From an uncultured Cytophagaceae bacterium (GTDB taxonomy: Bacteria > Bacteroidota > Bacteroidia > Cytophagales > Spirosomataceae), in contig CAIVPF010000118.1 in the NCBI GenBank assembly GCA_903907745.1, forward strand, positions 1-41,702: a stretch of 41,702 nt of DNA, written 5' to 3'. Shown here in pieces: positions 17,384 through 26,566 of the stretch. Below the pieces are notes generated by a model, which saw only the letters and a list, made by a program, of their open reading frames with translations, was not told the DNA's origin and made no database searches. Each line of letters begins with the position of its first letter. The stretch's first letter is position 1. The position numbers were made by a program, and so were the translations under genes.

Positions 17384-20287
17384 ATGTTGGAATTAGAGGG
17401 ATTAGCGAAAAAGCTTCAAGGTGCATTGCATACGGATCAGGTCATGCGTACCTTGTACGCTACGGATGCCTCTGCCTATCGTGAAATGCCTTTGGGGGTG
17501 GCTATTCCTGAGACCATAGCGGATATCGAGGCGTTAATTAAATTTGCGGATGAAAAGCAAATTGCGCTGATTCCACGAACAGCCGGTACGTCATTGGCAG
17601 GCCAAGTGGTAGGTTCAGGTCTCGTGGTGGATGTATCCAAATTTTTCAATCGTATTTTAGAAATTAATCAGGAGGAATCCTATGTTTGGGTAGAGCCTGG
17701 CGTCGTTCGGGATGTGTTGAATGTAGAATTAAAAAAGCATGGTTTGTTTTTTGGTCCTGAGACATCTACGGCAAATCGTGCAATGATCGGTGGGATGCTT
17801 GGAAATAATTCATGCGGATCGAATTCCGTGGTTTATGGATCTACGCGCGATCATGTGTTGGCCGTCGAAGGCTATCTATCCGACGGAAGTTTTGTGCGAT
17901 TCGAAGAAGAAAATCCGTATCAAACATTGGAATCCTTGCCTGAGGGAAGTCGTTTGAAAGAAATATATACGAATACTTTGGCGGCTTTGTCCAAGCCTGA
18001 AAACCAAACGAATATTCAAAACGAATTTCCGAAACCAAGTATTCATCGGCGAAATACGGGTTATGCGGTGGATATGCTTTTGAATTCAGATGCGTTTATT
18101 CCTGGAAAGCCAGCCTTTAATTTTTGTGCATTGTTGAGCGGTTCGGAGGGGACTTTGTGTTTTGCGACGAAGATTAAATTGCATGTCGATCCATTACCAC
18201 CGGCTCATTTGGGCTTGGTTTGTGGGCATTTTAATAGCATCGATGAGGCTTTACGGGCGAATTTGATTGCCTTGACTTTTAATCCATCCGCTTCGGAGTT
18301 GATGGATCATTATATCTTAGTGTGCACCAAAGCCAATGCGGAACAGCGTCAAAATCGCTTTTTCGTGGAAGGTGATCCAGGGGCAATTTTGGTGGTTGAA
18401 TTACGCTCCGACGATCCCCTGGAACTCGAAAAGCAAGCAAAATCTCTGGAAAAGGCGATGCGCGATGCAGGCCTAGGGTATCATTTTCCTTATGTGACGG
18501 GTGGCGATGTGAAGAAGGTATGGGATTTACGGAAAGCGGGTTTGGGATTGTTATCGAATCTGCCTGGCGATGAAAAAGCGGTGGCGGTGATTGAAGATAC
18601 GGCTGTCGATGTACATGATTTGCCTGCTTTTATAGCGGAGTTCAATGTCATTTTGAAGGCTAATAATTTATATTGTGTGCATTATGCGCATGCGGGTTCG
18701 GGGGAATTGCATTTACGGCCCATCATTAATTTGAAAACAGCTGAGGGACATCGTCAATTCCGGCATATCGCCGAGGAGATCGCCCGTTTGGTCAAAAAAT
18801 ACCAAGGGTCTTTGTCCGGTGAACATGGCGATGGGCGCTTGCGAGGCGAATTTATCCCTTGGATGGTGGGGGAGGCGAATTACCAATTAATGCGTGAATT
18901 GAAATCTTGGTGGGATCCCAAAGGGATTTTTAATCCGAATAAAATTGTGGATACACCGCCGATGGATACGTTTTTGCGCTATGAGGCAGGCCAAGAAACA
19001 CCTGCATTTAAAACCGCTTTCCGTTATCAGGATCAGGATGTACTCCAACATGCCGAACAATGCAATGGCTCAGGCGATTGTCGCAAAACACCTATTTCTG
19101 GTGGAACGATGTGTCCCTCCTTTATGGCCACCCGCAATGAAAAAGAAACGACTCGGGCCCGTGCGAATATTTTACGGGAATTTTTGACCCATTCGACCCA
19201 ACCGAATCGATTCGCCCATGAGGAAGTGAAAGAGGTGATGGATTTATGTTTAGCCTGCAAGGGTTGTAAGGCTGAATGCCCGTCGAATGTCGATGTGGCG
19301 AAGCTAAAGATGGAGTTTTTATATCAGTACCAAAAGGAAAAAGGCTTGCCTTTACGGAGTTGGCTCGTCGGCCATTTTGCAGATATCTCATCCTTGGCTT
19401 CCAAGGTTCCTTTCGTATATAATATGGTGATGGGTACGACTTGGCTACGGCGATTAGCAAATCGCTTGGTTGGATTTCATCCCGACCGGACGATGCCTTT
19501 ATTAGCGAATAAAACGCTTTGGGCATGGTTAAAAGGAAGACAAACGATTTCATCCAACAAAGCGGTTTATGTGTTTGTGGATGAATTTACAAATTTCAAT
19601 GATGCGGAGGTGGGACGCAAGGCGGTGTTATTGTTGGAAAAACTGGGATATGCAGTGAAAACGATGGCCCATCCGATTTCTGGTCGGGCCTATTTATCGA
19701 AGGGGATGTTGGACGAAGCGAAGGTCTTGGCGCAAAAGAATGTGGATTTATGGGCTGATTTAATTTCTTCAGATGTTCCTTTGGTCGGAATAGAGCCATC
19801 GGCTATTTTAACTTTCCGGGATGAATATCCAGATTTAGTGGCGGATGAATCGGTGGTCAAGGCGAAGAAATTGGCTGAAAACGTATTTTTGTTGGAGGAG
19901 TTTATTGCTCGTGAAATGGAGGCGAAACGGATTTTGCCGAGTGCGTTTACAGAGGAGAAGAAATTATTGAAGTTGCATGGGCATTGCCAGCAAAAAGCCA
20001 TGAGCTCACTCGTGGCGGCCAAAAAGGCCTTGTCTTTGCCGCTTAATTTTGAGGTGCAATTAATTCCATCGGGTTGTTGTGGAATGGCAGGATCCTTTGG
20101 TTATGAGGTTGAGCATTATGATTTGTCGATGCAAATCGGAGAATTGGTATTATTCCCGACGGTCCGTGCGCAGGGAATGGATGTGGAAATTGTGGCTTCG
20201 GGGACGAGTTGTCGGCACCAAATCCACGACGGTACGCAGCGCCATGCGCGACATACCGCCGAGGTTCTATTTGATGCATTGGTTTAA
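17384..20287 (+). CDS. FAD-linked oxidase/Fe-S fusion protein (D-lactate dehydrogenase-like)
   Basis: 967-residue fusion of a GlcD/DLD-type flavoprotein and a GlpC-type iron-sulfur protein. Residues about 40-215 are the FAD-binding PCMH domain (PRTAGTSLAGQVVGSGLVVD and GMLGNNSCGSNS). Residues about 270-535 are the FAD-oxidase C-terminal domain with the substrate His in HYAHAGSGELHLRPI and SGEHGDGRLRGEF. Cysteine clusters follow near 560-575 (CNGSGDC, GTMCPS) and near 622 (CLACKGCKAECP). The C-terminal part has the CCG-domain signature SGCCGMAGSFGYE near 890. Family members oxidise D-lactate, glycolate or other 2-hydroxy acids and feed the quinone pool; the actual substrate is not determined. 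Its stop is 3 bp from the convergent nagB stop. Confidence 0.9.
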   Translation: MLELEGLAKKLQGALHTDQVMRTLYATDASAYREMPLGVAIPETIADIEALIKFADEKQIALIPRTAGTSLAGQVVGSGLVVDVSKFFNRILEINQEESYVWVEPGVVRDVLNVELKKHGLFFGPETSTANRAMIGGMLGNNSCGSNSVVYGSTRDHVLAVEGYLSDGSFVRFEEENPYQTLESLPEGSRLKEIYTNTLAALSKPENQTNIQNEFPKPSIHRRNTGYAVDMLLNSDAFIPGKPAFNFCALLSGSEGTLCFATKIKLHVDPLPPAHLGLVCGHFNSIDEALRANLIALTFNPSASELMDHYILVCTKANAEQRQNRFFVEGDPGAILVVELRSDDPLELEKQAKSLEKAMRDAGLGYHFPYVTGGDVKKVWDLRKAGLGLLSNLPGDEKAVAVIEDTAVDVHDLPAFIAEFNVILKANNLYCVHYAHAGSGELHLRPIINLKTAEGHRQFRHIAEEIARLVKKYQGSLSGEHGDGRLRGEFIPWMVGEANYQLMRELKSWWDPKGIFNPNKIVDTPPMDTFLRYEAGQETPAFKTAFRYQDQDVLQHAEQCNGSGDCRKTPISGGTMCPSFMATRNEKETTRARANILREFLTHSTQPNRFAHEEVKEVMDLCLACKGCKAECPSNVDVAKLKMEFLYQYQKEKGLPLRSWLVGHFADISSLASKVPFVYNMVMGTTWLRRLANRLVGFHPDRTMPLLANKTLWAWLKGRQTISSNKAVYVFVDEFTNFNDAEVGRKAVLLLEKLGYAVKTMAHPISGRAYLSKGMLDEAKVLAQKNVDLWADLISSDVPLVGIEPSAILTFRDEYPDLVADESVVKAKKLAENVFLLEEFIAREMEAKRILPSAFTEEKKLLKLHGHCQQKAMSSLVAAKKALSLPLNFEVQLIPSGCCGMAGSFGYEVEHYDLSMQIGELVLFPTVRAQGMDVEIVASGTSCRHQIHDGTQRHARHTAEVLFDALV

Positions 20288-20290
20288 AAA

Positions 20291-22192
20291 TTAAAATTTC
20301 CAGCGAACAAAAGCTTCCATGGCTTCGTATTCGGCTAATCCTAATCGGTTATAAATGTGTGCGGTTCCGCGGTTTCGGTCTTCGGCCCGTTGCCAAAATT
20401 CCCGTGAATCATCCCCTTGAAAAACCACGCCATCTTTTTGGGATTGGTGTTTAAAGATTCCCATTCGTTTTTTAAATACTTGGTCGGGTGACATGGGAAC
20501 GGCCATTTCGATTTGATCGATATCCCATTCTGCCCAAGCGCCTTTGTATAACCAAACCCAGCAATTTTTCATGTATTCGCGATGTTTGAGTCGGGTAATG
20601 GCTTCCATAATGGCGTCCAAACATACCTTGTGGGTGCCATGGGGATCGGCAAGATCACCGGCGGCATAAATCTGATGCGGTTGGATTTCTTCGATCAGAT
20701 CCATGATTAATTGGATATCTGGTTCTGAAAGTGGTTTTTTACGGATCGTGCCGGTTTCGTAAAAGGGCATTTGGAGAAAGTGCGCATGTTCTTTTTTGAT
20801 GCCTACGAAACGGCAGGTATTTTTGGCTTCTCCTTTTCGAATCAATCCTTTGATTTCTCGCACGGCGGGAATGTCCAGTTCGGAGTCTTTTTTGTTTTTC
20901 AAAAAGCGAACGGCGTCCTTATAAATGCGGTTAGCTTTGGCGTTTGTACTTTCAAATTGCTCGTTGAAGTCCACCACAAATTCCGCGAATCGGAGCGCTT
21001 CATCATCCGCTACGGCGATATTTCCGGTCGTTTGGTAGGCGACATGTACTTCATGGCCTTGGTCGTGAAGTCTTTGGAAAGTTCCACCCATGGAAATGAT
21101 GTCATCGTCTGGGTGTGGGGAAAAAATGACGACCTTCTTTTTGGCAGGGAAGGCGCGTTCTGGACGGTGTGTATCGTCGGCATTTGGTTTTCCGCCGGGC
21201 CAACCGGTAATGGTATGTTGTAAATAATTAAATACCTCGATGTTTATTTCGTAGGCTTGTCCGTATAGGGATAATAAATCGGAAAGTCCGTTTTCGTTGT
21301 AATCCTTGTTTGTCAATTTCAAAACCGGTTTTTCCAAATGCAAAGACAAATGGGTTACCGCTTTTTTGATCATTTTACGATCCCAAATAACTGAATCGAC
21401 TAGCCATGGAGTTTTAATCCGGGTTAAATCGGCCGCGGCGGTTTCGTCTAGAATGAATCTGACATTAGGATGCTGTTGGAGATATGATGCTGGGATGTCC
21501 GAAGTAACGGGTCCTTCTACGGAGCGTGCCACGGCGTCAGCTTTGTGTTCGCCCCAGGCCAATAACACGATGCGTTTGGCGTGCATGATTTTATCGATTC
21601 CGAGTGTGATGGCCTTTTTGGGCACTTTGGCTAGACCTCCAAAATCGATGGCAGCGTCAATTTTGGTATGAATGTCCAGCGTCATGAGCCGGGTTTTTGA
21701 ATTAATGAGGGAGCCGGGTTCGTTGAAACCAATATGCCCATTCCGTCCAATGCCCAATAAATGAAAATCTAATCCTCCAAGCTTATCAATTTTATCTTCG
21801 TAGTCCCGACAAAATTCCGGAATCTTTTCAATAGGCAGGGTCCCATCTGGTAAATGGTAATTTGTTACCGGTATGTCTATCTGGTCGAAGAGTTGTTCTT
21901 TCATGAACCGGACATAGCTTTGCACGGAATCGGGTTCCATGGGGTGGTATTCGTCCAGGTTGAAGGTAATCACATTTTTAAAGCTGAGTCCTTCTTCTTT
22001 GTGCATGCGAATGAGTTCCTGATACACTTTTTTTGGAGAGGATCCGGTGGCCATTCCGAGTACGGCGGGTTTGTTTTCGCTATTTTTTTGACGGATGAGT
22101 GCCGCCATTTCTTGTGCTACCGCTTTGGAGGCTTGATCTGAATTCTCAAAAATGTGGGTAGGGATGCGTTCAAAACTGATGGCATGTTCCAT
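20291..22192 (-). CDS. nagB: Glucosamine-6-phosphate deaminase fused to PIG-L/LmbE-type deacetylase domain
   Basis: 633-residue two-domain protein. Residues 1 to about 270 are a NagB deaminase, converting glucosamine-6-phosphate to fructose-6-phosphate and ammonia: GMATGSSPKKVYQEL at 46-60, the catalytic Asp region FNLDEYHPM (D80), and GIGRNGHIGFNEPG at 147-160 with H153. Residues about 350-600 are a PIG-L domain: the zinc motif SPHPDDD at 358-364 and the third ligand region DPHGTHK. PIG-L enzymes remove N-acetyl groups from GlcNAc derivatives, so the fusion could deacetylate and deaminate in sequence, but that is inference; this long form is common in Bacteroidota. It follows a HipB-like regulator by 12 bp. 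Confidence 0.93.
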   Translation of the reverse strand: MEHAISFERIPTHIFENSDQASKAVAQEMAALIRQKNSENKPAVLGMATGSSPKKVYQELIRMHKEEGLSFKNVITFNLDEYHPMEPDSVQSYVRFMKEQLFDQIDIPVTNYHLPDGTLPIEKIPEFCRDYEDKIDKLGGLDFHLLGIGRNGHIGFNEPGSLINSKTRLMTLDIHTKIDAAIDFGGLAKVPKKAITLGIDKIMHAKRIVLLAWGEHKADAVARSVEGPVTSDIPASYLQQHPNVRFILDETAAADLTRIKTPWLVDSVIWDRKMIKKAVTHLSLHLEKPVLKLTNKDYNENGLSDLLSLYGQAYEINIEVFNYLQHTITGWPGGKPNADDTHRPERAFPAKKKVVIFSPHPDDDIISMGGTFQRLHDQGHEVHVAYQTTGNIAVADDEALRFAEFVVDFNEQFESTNAKANRIYKDAVRFLKNKKDSELDIPAVREIKGLIRKGEAKNTCRFVGIKKEHAHFLQMPFYETGTIRKKPLSEPDIQLIMDLIEEIQPHQIYAAGDLADPHGTHKVCLDAIMEAITRLKHREYMKNCWVWLYKGAWAEWDIDQIEMAVPMSPDQVFKKRMGIFKHQSQKDGVVFQGDDSREFWQRAEDRNRGTAHIYNRLGLAEYEAMEAFVRWKF

Positions 22193-22204
22193 AAGAAGAA
22201 TTGT

Positions 22205-22417
22205 TTAGGTATTTTGTTTGGAGGAAACCACGATGAAATCTAATTCTAAAATATCAAAAATGAGGAGAATGGTTTTAAGGGCAGGATTTCCCTTGCCTAA
22301 TTCGATGGAGTGTATGGTTTTAATCGCCACGCCACTTTTTTCACTTAATTCTTCTTGCCGCAAACGTAATGCATTTCTTTTCTCGCGTATAATTTTTCCG
22401 AAAATCTGTAGTTCCAT
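22205..22417 (-). CDS. Small XRE-family regulator, HipB/Y4mF-like
   Basis: 70-residue helix-turn-helix protein. The HTH runs from about residue 17 to 53 (LRQEELSEKSGVAIKTIHSI, then ELGKGNPALKTILLIFDIL), and the protein ends with a short hydrophobic strand (LDFIVV) as in HipB and Y4mF antitoxin-type regulators. Such proteins usually repress a neighbouring hipA-like kinase gene; none is present here. Instead nagB follows after 12 bp in the same direction. It probably autoregulates the operon; a GAATATTC palindrome lies just upstream of its -7 box. The regulatory target is inferred. Confidence 0.85.
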   Translation of the reverse strand: MELQIFGKIIREKRNALRLRQEELSEKSGVAIKTIHSIELGKGNPALKTILLIFDILELDFIVVSSKQNT

Positions 22418-22435
22418 AGGTTTTTAATGTTGCTA

Positions 22436-22454
22436 CAAAATTATTGGAATATTC
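22436..22454 (-). promoter_or_regulatory. Promoter and candidate operator of the XRE-nagB operon
   Basis: On the minus strand TAATTTTG (22443-22436) is an exact TAnnTTTG match, 19 bp before the regulator's ATG. Immediately upstream, within the -7/-33 spacer, is the perfect 8-bp palindrome GAATATTC (22447-22454). A second TATATTTG is at 22503-22496 and may be an alternative promoter. Confidence 0.5.
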
Positions 22455-22585
22455 GATTTTAAAAAACTTTCGGAAATATGTTACTGATTTAATATCAAAT
22501 ATAGGCAAAATGTGATTCGGTGATCAATAAATTTATTTTATGATGAGTGGTGAATGATTTAAAACAAATTGTGATTTTCCTCCGT

Positions 22586-22593
22586 TATCTTTG
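22586..22593 (+). promoter_or_regulatory. Promoter -7 box directly before the TonB receptor ATG
   Basis: TATCTTTG is an exact TAnnTTTG match ending 5 bp before the chosen ATG (22598). If used, transcription would start at or next to the start codon, giving a leaderless or nearly leaderless mRNA. It also argues against translation starting at the upstream GTG at 22547. Confidence 0.55.
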
Positions 22594-22597
22594 TGCA

Positions 22598-24976
22598 ATG
22601 AAAATTAACCGCCTCTATACAATACTTTTTTTCTTTCTGTGCATGACTCAGCTCATGGCTCAAAAGTTTACGATTAGTGGCTACATAAAAGATTTGTCGG
22701 ATGGGGAAGGAATTATTGGTGCCAATGTGTACGTCAAGGAGTTAAAGGTCGGTACTTCTGCCAATACGTATGGATTTTATAGTTTGACCCTGAGTCCAGG
22801 GACTTACACAATTATTTATTCGTCGAGTGGATATACCAAACTCGAAAAAATACAGATTCTAGAATTTAAAAATGTTGATATTACGGTGGAGCTTTCGCCG
22901 TATATAAATGAGTTAGCCGAAGTTAGAGTGACTGCTCGGGCGGTGGATGAAAATGTGGCGGGTATAGAGATGTCGGTGAATAAAATTGATATCAAAACAA
23001 TTAAAAAAATTCCGGCTTTATTGGGGGAGGTGGATTTGGTTCGGGCGATTCAATTGTTGCCGGGTGTTTCCACGGTAGGGGAAGGAGCCTCAGGCTTTAA
23101 TGTGCGTGGGGGCGGGGTGGATCAGAATTTGGTGTTGTTAGACGATGCCCCAGTGTATAATTCTTCTCATTTGTTCGGCTTTTTCTCGGTCTTTAATCCG
23201 GATGCGGTTAAGGACGTAAAACTTTATAAAGGGGGTATTCCAGCTCAATATGGTGGTCGGGCATCATCCATTTTAGATGTAAAGATGAAAGAGGGCAATG
23301 CTAAGAAATTAGAAATTAATGGGGGGATAGGGGCGATTTTTTCCCGTTTGTCCATCGAAGCACCCATTGTAAAGGACAAGGCCTCATTTATCGTGGCGGC
23401 TCGACGTTCGTATATAGATGTATTAGCAAAGCCATTTCTGACAGGAAATAATGCGAATGCTACCTTTAATTTTTATGATTTAACGGCCAAAGTCAATTAT
23501 ACCATCAATTCGAAAAACACCGTTTTTTTATCGGGTTATTTCGGTCGGGATGCTTTTGGGACGGGATTTGGGTTTAATTGGGGAAATTCAACGACCTCAG
23601 CGCGCTGGAACCATGTTTTTTCCAGTAAGTTATTCATGAACACCACGGCTTTTTACAGTAATTACGATTATTTGTTGGATTCAGATTTGGAAAATAAAAG
23701 ACCCAATGATTCATTTAAATGGACATCTAATATCGTTAATCTGAGTATTAAACCTGATTTCACTTATTACATTCAGCCGGATAATACCTTAAGCTTTGGC
23801 GCTCAAATCATTTCATATGAATTTAAACCTGGGAAGGCGGCCGCGATTTCGGGGGGTGAAAAACGTGAATTTGGACAGGCAAATAAAAAAGGGGTGGAGT
23901 CCTCTGCCTATTTGGGGCATGATTGGAAAATAAGTCCATTGTTCTCCGTACAATATGGTCTTCGCTACTCCTATTATGATTACAAAAGTTTAAATGGGGA
24001 ATATTATGATCGAATTAAAGTCCCTGAATCGGTGGAGAATCCTTCTGGTTATATTTTAAAAATAAATAAAGTTGACCCTTCGACCACCGTGGCATCTTAT
24101 GGAAATTGGGAGCCGCGTTTTTCCATGAAGCTTAATTTGGGGGAAATGTCTTCGTTGAAGGCCAGTTATAATCGCTTAGCACAATATGTGCATTTAATGT
24201 CGAATACAGCTGCTTCTACGCCATTGGATGTTTGGACTTCTTCTACGAATAATATCAAACCGCAAATTGCAGACCAGGTAGCGCTCGGGTATTTTAAGAA
24301 TTTGGGTCCTGAAGGAAATGAGTATGAAACCTCTGTTGAGGTTTATTACAAGGACATGCAAAATCAAATCGATTACGCGGATCGGTCGAATTTGTTCTTG
24401 AATCCTTATTTTGAAAAGGATCTTTTATTTGGTCAAGGTCGGGCGTATGGTATCGAATTTTTTGTGAAAAAAAATGTGGGGAAATTAACGGGTTGGATTA
24501 GTTATACCCTTGCGCGCACCGAACGTAAAATAGCTGGATTAAATGGAGGGGAATGGTATGCGAATCGCTATGATCGCACACATAACTTTAATGTCATAGG
24601 TCAGTATAGTCTTAATGAAAAATGGTCATTGGGAGCGAATTTTGCTTACATCACGGGTGTTCCTTATTCAATACCTTCTCAGAAATATGTATATGAAGGA
24701 ATTGCGTATCCACAAACATTGCCAGGGACTCGTGGAAATATTCGGGTACCTGATTATAATCGGTTGGACCTTTCGGCCACGAAGAAAAACAAAAAGGCCT
24801 TATTTGGTAAAGGAAGTTCAGAATGGGTGTTCTCGGTGTATAATGTGTACAATCGGAAAAATCCATTTTCTATCTACACGCGTCCGAATGGCGATAATAC
24901 GTTACAAACTGAAGCGGTTCAGCTGTCCATCATAGGTTCATTTGTACCCGCTGTCACATATAATTTCTCATTTTAA
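22598..24976 (+). CDS. TonB-dependent receptor with carboxypeptidase-like N-terminal domain
   Basis: Outer-membrane TonB-dependent receptor of 792 residues from the ATG at 22598. This start is chosen because it opens directly into a signal peptide (MKINRLYTILFFFLCMTQLM, cut after AQ); the frame is open upstream to a GTG at 22547 but those residues are not signal-like. Residues about 20-105 are a CarbopepD_reg-2-type domain (ISGYIKDLSDGEGIIGANVY). The plug contains LVRAIQLLPGVSTVGEGASG and FNVRGGGVDQNLVLLDDAPV. A beta-barrel fills the rest and ends in VPAVTYNFSF. The DUF4249 lipoprotein gene begins 1 bp after its stop, a pairing often seen in this phylum. Ligand unknown. Confidence 0.94.
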   Translation: MKINRLYTILFFFLCMTQLMAQKFTISGYIKDLSDGEGIIGANVYVKELKVGTSANTYGFYSLTLSPGTYTIIYSSSGYTKLEKIQILEFKNVDITVELSPYINELAEVRVTARAVDENVAGIEMSVNKIDIKTIKKIPALLGEVDLVRAIQLLPGVSTVGEGASGFNVRGGGVDQNLVLLDDAPVYNSSHLFGFFSVFNPDAVKDVKLYKGGIPAQYGGRASSILDVKMKEGNAKKLEINGGIGAIFSRLSIEAPIVKDKASFIVAARRSYIDVLAKPFLTGNNANATFNFYDLTAKVNYTINSKNTVFLSGYFGRDAFGTGFGFNWGNSTTSARWNHVFSSKLFMNTTAFYSNYDYLLDSDLENKRPNDSFKWTSNIVNLSIKPDFTYYIQPDNTLSFGAQIISYEFKPGKAAAISGGEKREFGQANKKGVESSAYLGHDWKISPLFSVQYGLRYSYYDYKSLNGEYYDRIKVPESVENPSGYILKINKVDPSTTVASYGNWEPRFSMKLNLGEMSSLKASYNRLAQYVHLMSNTAASTPLDVWTSSTNNIKPQIADQVALGYFKNLGPEGNEYETSVEVYYKDMQNQIDYADRSNLFLNPYFEKDLLFGQGRAYGIEFFVKKNVGKLTGWISYTLARTERKIAGLNGGEWYANRYDRTHNFNVIGQYSLNEKWSLGANFAYITGVPYSIPSQKYVYEGIAYPQTLPGTRGNIRVPDYNRLDLSATKKNKKALFGKGSSEWVFSVYNVYNRKNPFSIYTRPNGDNTLQTEAVQLSIIGSFVPAVTYNFSF

Positions 24977-24977
24977 T

Positions 24978-25895
24978 ATGGCGATTTTCAAACATATTCT
25001 ATTGCTTTTTGTAGGCTTAATCGCCTTGAGCTCATGTGAGGAAGTGGTATCATTGCCTAGTCCGGCTTCGGATAATTATTTGGTGGTCGAAGCCAATCTG
25101 ACCAATTTGCCTGGAGCCCAAAAAATCTTGTTATCCAAATCACAGGCCTATTTTGATAATTCATCGGCACCCAAAATTTCCAATGCGGAAGTTAGTGTGA
25201 AGGATAATTTGGGCAACATCTACGCGTTTAAAGAATCCAAGGAATTAGGAACTTATGTGTGGGAGCCGGCCAATACCTCGGAGGTGATGACCAAAGTGGG
25301 AAGAGCTTATACGCTGAATGTTAAATGGTCGAATGAGGCTTATCAAGCTAGCGCCACCATGAACAGGGTTCCGCCAATTGATTCGATTTTGTATCAGTAT
25401 GATCAGGCTACAGGCCGACAATCAGGCACTGATAAACCCAAAAATGGCTATGATGCCCAATTTTATGCCCGCGATCCCAAAGGGGATGGGGATTGTTACC
25501 GGGTAAAAACCTATAGAAATGATAAATTATTTAATGGGACCCAGAATTTAGTTTTCTTTTATGATGCGGCTTTTCAAAAGGGTGCCGGTACGGATGGCTT
25601 GATGTTTATTATTCCAATACGTAGATCCATTTCGCCGGAATTATATCAAGCCAATGATAAAATAAAGGTGGAATTGTATTCGATTTCCGAAGATCAATTT
25701 AATTTTTACTCGCAAGCTCGTTTGGAATTGAATAATGCTGGCCTATTTTCAAGACCGGCCGCGAATATTCCGACCAATTTTTATAATGTAAATGCAGCTT
25801 CGAAATTACAAGGGGCTGGTTGGTTTGCTGTTTCCGCCGTTAGTACGATGGAAACCGTGGTCGATCCGAACAAGGCACGTAAAAACATTAAATAA
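24978..25895 (+). CDS. DUF4249-family lipoprotein
   Basis: 305-residue lipoprotein from the ATG at 24978, which follows the receptor stop by 1 bp. The in-frame ORF extends 12 codons upstream into the receptor gene, but the signal begins MAIFKHILLLFVGLIALSSC with the lipobox Cys at residue 20, so the internal ATG is preferred. The body resembles DUF4249: an early YLVVEANLTNLPG strand, the ISNAEVSVKDNLGNIY segment, and YQASATMNRVPPIDSI. The function of DUF4249 is not established; its constant position after TonB receptors suggests a surface partner for the same ligand. Codon and base use match the receptor gene. Confidence 0.85.
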   Translation: MAIFKHILLLFVGLIALSSCEEVVSLPSPASDNYLVVEANLTNLPGAQKILLSKSQAYFDNSSAPKISNAEVSVKDNLGNIYAFKESKELGTYVWEPANTSEVMTKVGRAYTLNVKWSNEAYQASATMNRVPPIDSILYQYDQATGRQSGTDKPKNGYDAQFYARDPKGDGDCYRVKTYRNDKLFNGTQNLVFFYDAAFQKGAGTDGLMFIIPIRRSISPELYQANDKIKVELYSISEDQFNFYSQARLELNNAGLFSRPAANIPTNFYNVNAASKLQGAGWFAVSAVSTMETVVDPNKARKNIK

Positions 25896-25897
25896 AT

Positions 25898-26566
25898 TTA
25901 TTCGAAATTAAAGATGAGCGTTACCGTGTGGGTTTTCATATTATTCATTTGAAAATAAATAGGGGCAGATCCAGCACTGGTGGGCTGTAAATACAAATTC
26001 GTCAGCCCATGTGAAAAGCGTATTTCAGGCGTAAATTTAAAAAACTGAAAAAAGCGTTCCAAGCCAAAGCCATATTCTAAGCTTAAATCTGCCGTTTTAG
26101 CACTTAACAAAGCACTTCTACTTTTAACATTGGCCTCCATGCCCAATTTAACACCGCCGATGATGTACATGCGGTGATTGTCCCGACGGATAGATTTATA
26201 TTTGACCAATAAAGGAATTTCAAGCCAAGTCGATTCACGAATTAGCATGTCACTATCCCTAAATGATGGCTCAAAAGTGAGCTCACGATCATATAGCGCA
26301 ATGTTTAATCCCGATTTTAATTCGAAATGCTTATTGTAAGAATAATTGATAATGCCACCTATTTGAAGTCCGAATTTACTTGGTGAAACAACAGTATTAT
26401 CTCCTCCATAAGGAATATAACTCGACGAAGCAAAACCAAATAAAAATCCAAAGTGGACAGGTTTTTCATCATAAAATTCATGGTATTTTCGCTTGTATTG
26501 ATCTTGTGCCCACATGGATGTATGTGCAAAAACGAATAGCAAGATCAATCCCAGGGTTCTCCTCAT
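25898..26566 (-). CDS. porT: PorT/SprT-type outer-membrane beta-barrel protein
   Basis: 222 residues from the ATG at 26566. That ATG overlaps the ubiE stop as ATGA, and it begins a clear signal peptide (MRRTLGLILLFVFAHTSMWA), so it is preferred over the upstream in-frame start at 26623 that would lie inside ubiE. The mature part is a small barrel with alternating strands (PVHFGFLFGFASSSYIPYGG; FGLQIGGIINYSYNKHFELK) and ends with an aromatic VTLIFNFE strand. In Porphyromonas and Flavobacterium porT/sprT, a type IX secretion and gliding component, also sits beside ubiE; synteny and fold support the call. A generic PorT-family barrel without T9SS role remains possible. Confidence 0.8.
   Translation of the reverse strand: MRRTLGLILLFVFAHTSMWAQDQYKRKYHEFYDEKPVHFGFLFGFASSSYIPYGGDNTVVSPSKFGLQIGGIINYSYNKHFELKSGLNIALYDRELTFEPSFRDSDMLIRESTWLEIPLLVKYKSIRRDNHRMYIIGGVKLGMEANVKSRSALLSAKTADLSLEYGFGLERFFQFFKFTPEIRFSHGLTNLYLQPTSAGSAPIYFQMNNMKTHTVTLIFNFE

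Noticed and set aside
19122-19553. Open frame of 143 codons on the minus strand
   Set aside because: Antisense to the FAD/Fe-S gene, whose cysteine motifs prove the plus frame; no recognisable domain.
20771-21223. Open frame of 150 codons on the plus strand
   Set aside because: Lies wholly inside nagB on the opposite strand; low-complexity aromatic composition, no family resemblance, no promoter.
25891-25902. AATAAATTTATT palindrome between DUF4249 and porT as a bidirectional terminator
   Set aside because: No G or C in the stem and no loop, so it would not form a stable hairpin.
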